Shown piece after piece: positions 33,243 through 36,155 of a stretch of 36,155 bases of DNA (its first letter is position 1; each line of letters starts with the position of its first letter). The DNA is from Chloroflexota bacterium (GTDB lineage Bacteria; Chloroflexota; Anaerolineae; Anaerolineales; UBA11858): the NCBI GenBank assembly GCA_030609055.1, contig JAUWCZ010000010.1, positions 1-36,155 of the forward strand, in the 5' to 3' direction. Position numbers and translations under genes: made by a program. Below the pieces are notes generated by a model that did not search any database, was not told the DNA's origin, and saw only the letters and a list, made by a program, of their open reading frames with translations.

Positions 33243-34157
33243 TTATAGAATCCACTGAGATAAATAATAGATCACAGTTAAACCAATAAAACTGAAGATG
33301 GAAGTCAGGCTGACAATTCCAGCTGTCTGGTTGATTTTATAGTTGTATCTTTCAGCAAAAACCACCAGGGCAATAGCTGCCGGCATACTGTTTTCAAGCA
33401 ACAGGAATGTATTAAGACCTCCGTTTCCAGGGAGGAATAACACAATAGTCAGGTACGCTGCCAGCGGCAGCCCCACCATCCTGAAGACGGAATATAGCAG
33501 CGCTTCCTTGACAATCTCCAGAGAAAACCGATCAAAGATAAACATTCCCAAGACAAAGATGGCGATTGCGCTGGCGGTCTGCCCAATCAGGCTGAACGCG
33601 TTGTTTAAGAATTGGGATTGAAAGCCAATCAGGGAAGAAACAGCCCCAATCAGGATGGACAAAATCAACGGATTAGTGAAAATTTTTTGGATGAGACTCC
33701 GGCCCTGTTCCTGTCTATTGGCGTATTCCAGCAGCAGCAGGGTGGTGATGATGCCCATTACTCCCAGCAGGGAAGCGGCCAGGATGGATATCTCCAACCA
33801 TTTTCCATCCTGGAAAGTCTCAAAAAAAGCCACTCCAAAAAAGGCATAACTGCCAAAACTGATCGACAGACTGAGCAGGACATAGGTATCCTTGTTGATC
33901 AATTTGATCCCTTTTAAAACCAGCAGAAGGACCAGTAAGAAAATGGTCGGCAGCAAGGTTCCCAGCACCAAATGCAGGTCGAGGGAATATATATCCAGGT
34001 TGGAGATTTTAACGAAGAACAGGGTCGGCAAGCCGAAATAATATACAAAGGAGGACAGCGTTTTGGCGTGCTCCGCTTTAAAGATCCCGATTTTCCTGCT
34101 CAGTATGCCCAGCAGGACGATGATCAGGATGGTGAGTAAACTAGTTAGGACTTCCAT
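33243..34157 (-). CDS. AEC-family permease (auxin efflux carrier-like)
   Basis: 304 residues from the ATG at 34157, after AAGGGA; the open frame to 34376 would cross the neighbouring gene's terminator, so it is rejected. Ten predicted helices in two five-helix halves; VYYFGLPTLFFVKIS and ENSMPAAIALVVFAERY are characteristic AEC crossover segments. Members export malate, malonate or other organic acids; substrate not predictable here. Convergent with the acyltransferase. Confidence 0.85.
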   Translation of the reverse strand: MEVLTSLLTILIIVLLGILSRKIGIFKAEHAKTLSSFVYYFGLPTLFFVKISNLDIYSLDLHLVLGTLLPTIFLLVLLLVLKGIKLINKDTYVLLSLSISFGSYAFFGVAFFETFQDGKWLEISILAASLLGVMGIITTLLLLEYANRQEQGRSLIQKIFTNPLILSILIGAVSSLIGFQSQFLNNAFSLIGQTASAIAIFVLGMFIFDRFSLEIVKEALLYSVFRMVGLPLAAYLTIVLFLPGNGGLNTFLLLENSMPAAIALVVFAERYNYKINQTAGIVSLTSIFSFIGLTVIYYLSQWIL

Positions 34158-34276
34158 GAACAATAATCCCTTATGGGAAGAATAGTCTTGGATACGGTAT
34201 GTCAAATCGCAGCAATTATACCCGTGAACCCAGAATAAATTTCTTAAGAATGGATATCTAATAATACTCTGAGAAT

Positions 34277-34315
34277 AAAAAAAAGAGGGTTCGGTTCTGC
34301 TCATTCCGAACCCTC
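34277..34315 (-). terminator. Rho-independent terminator of the Cys-rich lipoprotein gene
   Basis: On the minus strand GAGGGTTCGG (34315-34306) pairs with its complement at 34294-34285, and eight T follow (A run at 34277-34284). The best terminator in the window. It ends transcription of the lipoprotein before the transporter gene. Confidence 0.95.
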
Positions 34316-34324
34316 TCGGGAGTT

Positions 34325-35653
34325 TTACTGCATCCCAGTGATTTTCACACAAAAACAGTTCAAGAAGTAACTCCAATCATTAGGAATCTTTTCATCTTGA
34401 CTTGCAGCGTATTCCCACTTAAAAGATTTTCCTTCCATTGTCACCGCTCCCGAGATTATATGGCTTCTGAATAGAGCACATTCGCAATCGGGATTTGACG
34501 TGCAGCCAATACATTCACACCAACTATAGCTGCGTTCTTTCTTCTCCCATGACCAATCACTAAATAAACGGCACCCTCGCGCTTGGCATCTTTCATATCT
34601 ATCCTCTAAATATTGTTCATCATGCGTGAATTGCTCTGTGTCTACTTCAGCTGCAATTGTAACAAGTATAGGTGGTTTTGTAGGAACTTCGCCACACACA
34701 TTCCCGGTATAGTTAATAGGATCCATCATGCCCAGATGCGAGTCTGTTGCACATCGGTAGCCCGGTTCCTCACTAGCGATGTCTATCTTGGGAATTATCA
34801 AAGCAACCGTATTGTCAACAAAAAGAGCCCTTGCCTCACTTTTTACCTCTTGAAAGTTTTCTCCAGTTATTATTGGTTTCCAACCTTCCTGGGGAGTAGA
34901 CATCCACATATACCAGAGATCTGTACCTTGGTAAAAGTCATAGTCGTATTGTGGTAAAGGCACAAAGTTATTTTCCTGAGAGTTATCAGAATCAAGGACT
35001 ACGGCGATTGTTCTGAAGTAGGTATCATCATAACGAGGAATTGTATCCTGCATTGTTATTATAAACACGTACCAAGATTTGATATCATCTGTATTGCCCT
35101 CACCGGCGCAGGAAACCCAAACTGAAGGAACATCAGTTGTGCTTTCCATTCCACAGGGAACCCTGAAATCCATGGGCGCGACGGATCCATCCTCAGGAAA
35201 ATTTAGGACAAAATGACCTGAGAGGATGATATCCGCTGATGGGTCTTCTCCTTGGGGTGTTACACTAGAATCACCGTAGATATTATCCCCAATCTTCTCT
35301 TCCTTAAACACAACCTTCGCTCGAGCTAAAGGCATTGGTCCGCGAAGAATGATGTCGAGAGCAGCATCCGTTGATTCATACAAAGTGTTATTGAAGGTTT
35401 CAGCGACCGAAAAAGTTGATGGTTCCTCGACTTTTTCATCCTCTGTTTTGGTTTCGCCAGTATCTCCGGAATCTGAGGTATCAGCTGATTCCGCGAACTC
35501 ATCCGCTTCTCCTTTCTCTTCTAAGAACTCATCTGCCATTTGTTGTGCTTGATCTTTTTGTTTATCGGTGGCATTTGAACACCCAACGCTTAAGAGCATG
35601 GTAAACAGCAGGAGAGCAACTAAAGATACAACAGCCCATCTTTTTATGTTCAT
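34325..35653 (-). CDS. Cys-rich lipoprotein of unknown function
   Basis: 442 residues from the ATG at 35653, seven bases after AAGGAG. The signal ends in LLSVGC (lipidated Cys), then a 50-residue acidic linker. The mature part is mostly beta-like with pairs such as FRVPCGME and WVSCAGEG, and the last third has a dense cysteine cluster: YRCATD, NVCGEV, RCQARGCRLF, WCECIGC, DCECALF, NCFC. This looks like a disulfide-knotted or metal-binding extracellular domain. No family recognised. Monocistronic: terminator downstream, gene-free region upstream. Confidence 0.7.
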   Translation of the reverse strand: MNIKRWAVVSLVALLLFTMLLSVGCSNATDKQKDQAQQMADEFLEEKGEADEFAESADTSDSGDTGETKTEDEKVEEPSTFSVAETFNNTLYESTDAALDIILRGPMPLARAKVVFKEEKIGDNIYGDSSVTPQGEDPSADIILSGHFVLNFPEDGSVAPMDFRVPCGMESTTDVPSVWVSCAGEGNTDDIKSWYVFIITMQDTIPRYDDTYFRTIAVVLDSDNSQENNFVPLPQYDYDFYQGTDLWYMWMSTPQEGWKPIITGENFQEVKSEARALFVDNTVALIIPKIDIASEEPGYRCATDSHLGMMDPINYTGNVCGEVPTKPPILVTIAAEVDTEQFTHDEQYLEDRYERCQARGCRLFSDWSWEKKERSYSWCECIGCTSNPDCECALFRSHIISGAVTMEGKSFKWEYAASQDEKIPNDWSYFLNCFCVKITGMQ

Positions 35654-36005
35654 TATTTTCTCCTTTTGGCTTACAATAACCAATCCATTTTTTGAATCAA
35701 TGCGTATGCCAATGACAGGTAAATTAATGGCTTACTGGAATACCGATAAGAGAATATCTAATTATGAAATACTGCAGAATATTCAGGAATGATCTCTTTT
35801 TCCATATACTTGAAGGATAGAAAACATCATCCTTGTTGATAGCCCGGATGATGATGGAAGATACATGAGCATAATGAGGGTGGATAAGGAGATCAAGTGC
35901 ACTGGAACAATTGATTTCTTGTAGTGTACACAATGAAATGGGGCATGTCAACAAATTATCCAATCACTGCTTCAGTGAACAATCTATTTCATGTATAATG
36001 CAAAC
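35654..36005. other. 352-base gene-free region upstream of the thioesterase
   Basis: No credible gene. It holds the promoter of the lipoprotein (not clear) and that of the thioesterase. Two small palindromes are visible: GTGTACAC (35924-35931) and TCACTG-CTT-CAGTGA (35964-35978), the latter on the -35 region of the thioesterase promoter and a candidate repressor site. Confidence 0.5.
35971..35999 (+). promoter_or_regulatory. Promoter of the 4HBT thioesterase gene, likely leaderless
   Basis: A perfect TATAAT at 35994-35999 lies six bases before the ATG at 36006, so the transcription start should coincide with the start codon. No ribosome site is present. The -35 hexamer, 17 bases upstream, is poor (TTCAGT) and overlaps a TCACTG/CAGTGA palindrome. 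Confidence 0.55.
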
Positions 36006-36155
36006 ATGACTGACTACCGTTTTACCCACCCCATCGTGGTCCGCTATGGCGACCTGGATCCCCAGGGGCATGTCAATAACGCGGGATTTTTAACGTACAT
36101 GGAACATGCCCGAATGTCGTATATCCGGGAACTGGGCTTATGGGACGGGAAATCA
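36006..36155 (+). CDS. Acyl-CoA thioesterase, 4HBT hotdog family (partial, 5' end)
   Basis: The first 50 codons are seen; the gene runs off the window. VRYGDLDPQGHVNNA carries the family's catalytic aspartate and helix start, followed by FLTYMEHARMSYIRELG, typical of YbgC/FadM-type 4-hydroxybenzoyl-CoA thioesterases. It would hydrolyse short- or long-chain acyl-CoA; the chain length cannot be told from this fragment. Confidence 0.9.
   Translation, partial: MTDYRFTHPIVVRYGDLDPQGHVNNAGFLTYMEHARMSYIRELGLWDGKS

Noticed and set aside
34158-34376. Extended N-terminus of the AEC transporter
   Set aside because: It would cross a strong terminator and the end of the neighbouring gene, and the family start with a ribosome site is at 34157.
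35724-35963. 79-codon minus-strand open frame in the gene-free region
   Set aside because: No family resemblance, no ribosome site, odd composition; it overlaps intergenic AT-rich sequence and looks accidental.
1-36155. CRISPR array, prophage, insertion sequence or tRNA
   Set aside because: No regularly spaced repeats, transposase or integrase frames, terminal inverted repeats or cloverleaf sequences were found by eye.

Overview
The window looks like a chromosomal segment of a moderate-GC bacterium of the phylum Chloroflexota, probably Anaerolineae. The reasons are the gene set (SpoVS outside an obvious sporulation locus, a PdxS/PdxT pair followed by a GNAT-like protein and an R3H-ATPase, tandem-HTH RodZ-like protein, Thr/Pro-rich lipoprotein linkers, DUF166) and protein style; this is a judgement from recognition, not a search. 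I see no tRNA, rRNA, CRISPR array, insertion sequence or prophage.

Layout. 1-60 is the 3' end of an unidentified plus-strand gene with a terminator. 157-2637 holds three minus-strand genes: Bcp-type peroxiredoxin, an MBL-fold hydrolase and an M48 membrane metalloprotease. 2861-4408 is an Hsp70/actin-like ATPase fused to an FHA domain. 4489-18435 is a dense redox/membrane region: a lipoprotein cytochrome c, two Crp/Fnr regulators without a [4Fe-4S] cysteine set, heme O synthase (ctaB), two paralogous small membrane proteins, a roughly 12-helix His-rich protein resembling heme-copper oxidase subunit I but without the CuB ligands, a SUMF1-fold lipoprotein coupled to it by an ATGA overlap, a duplicated DUF4405 cytochrome b with an exported OB-like partner, a membrane-anchored octaheme HAO-family cytochrome with a polytopic partner, DUF166 and a cupin. 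Three palindromes of form GTGA-N6-TCAC lie in this region, two of them 55 bp apart in one divergent promoter region.

18702-33241 is mostly plus-strand housekeeping: spoVS, pdxS, pdxT, a GNAT-like protein, R3H/AAA ATPase, tmk, (fmdB-like on minus), gmk, a rhomboid protease, rplI, a RodZ-like protein, rimO, a HAL2/CysQ-like phosphatase, a GT-C glycosyltransferase and a PlsC-type acyltransferase. 33243-35653 carries an AEC-family transporter and a Cys-rich lipoprotein on minus, and the window ends inside a 4HBT thioesterase.

Most notable: (i) a rhomboid protease whose cytosolic N-terminus is a recognisable piece of the DnaK nucleotide-binding domain; (ii) the Crp/Fnr-flanked redox cluster, in which the oxidase-like protein shows a three-fold His-bearing repeat and the octaheme enzyme is anchored and paired with its own membrane protein, suggesting an unconventional nitrogen-oxide or quinone-linked respiratory chain; (iii) an apparent single-base frameshift in one cluster gene, and an acyltransferase whose only well-placed start is AUA. 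Several gene starts are re-assigned from ribosome-binding sites and family length.
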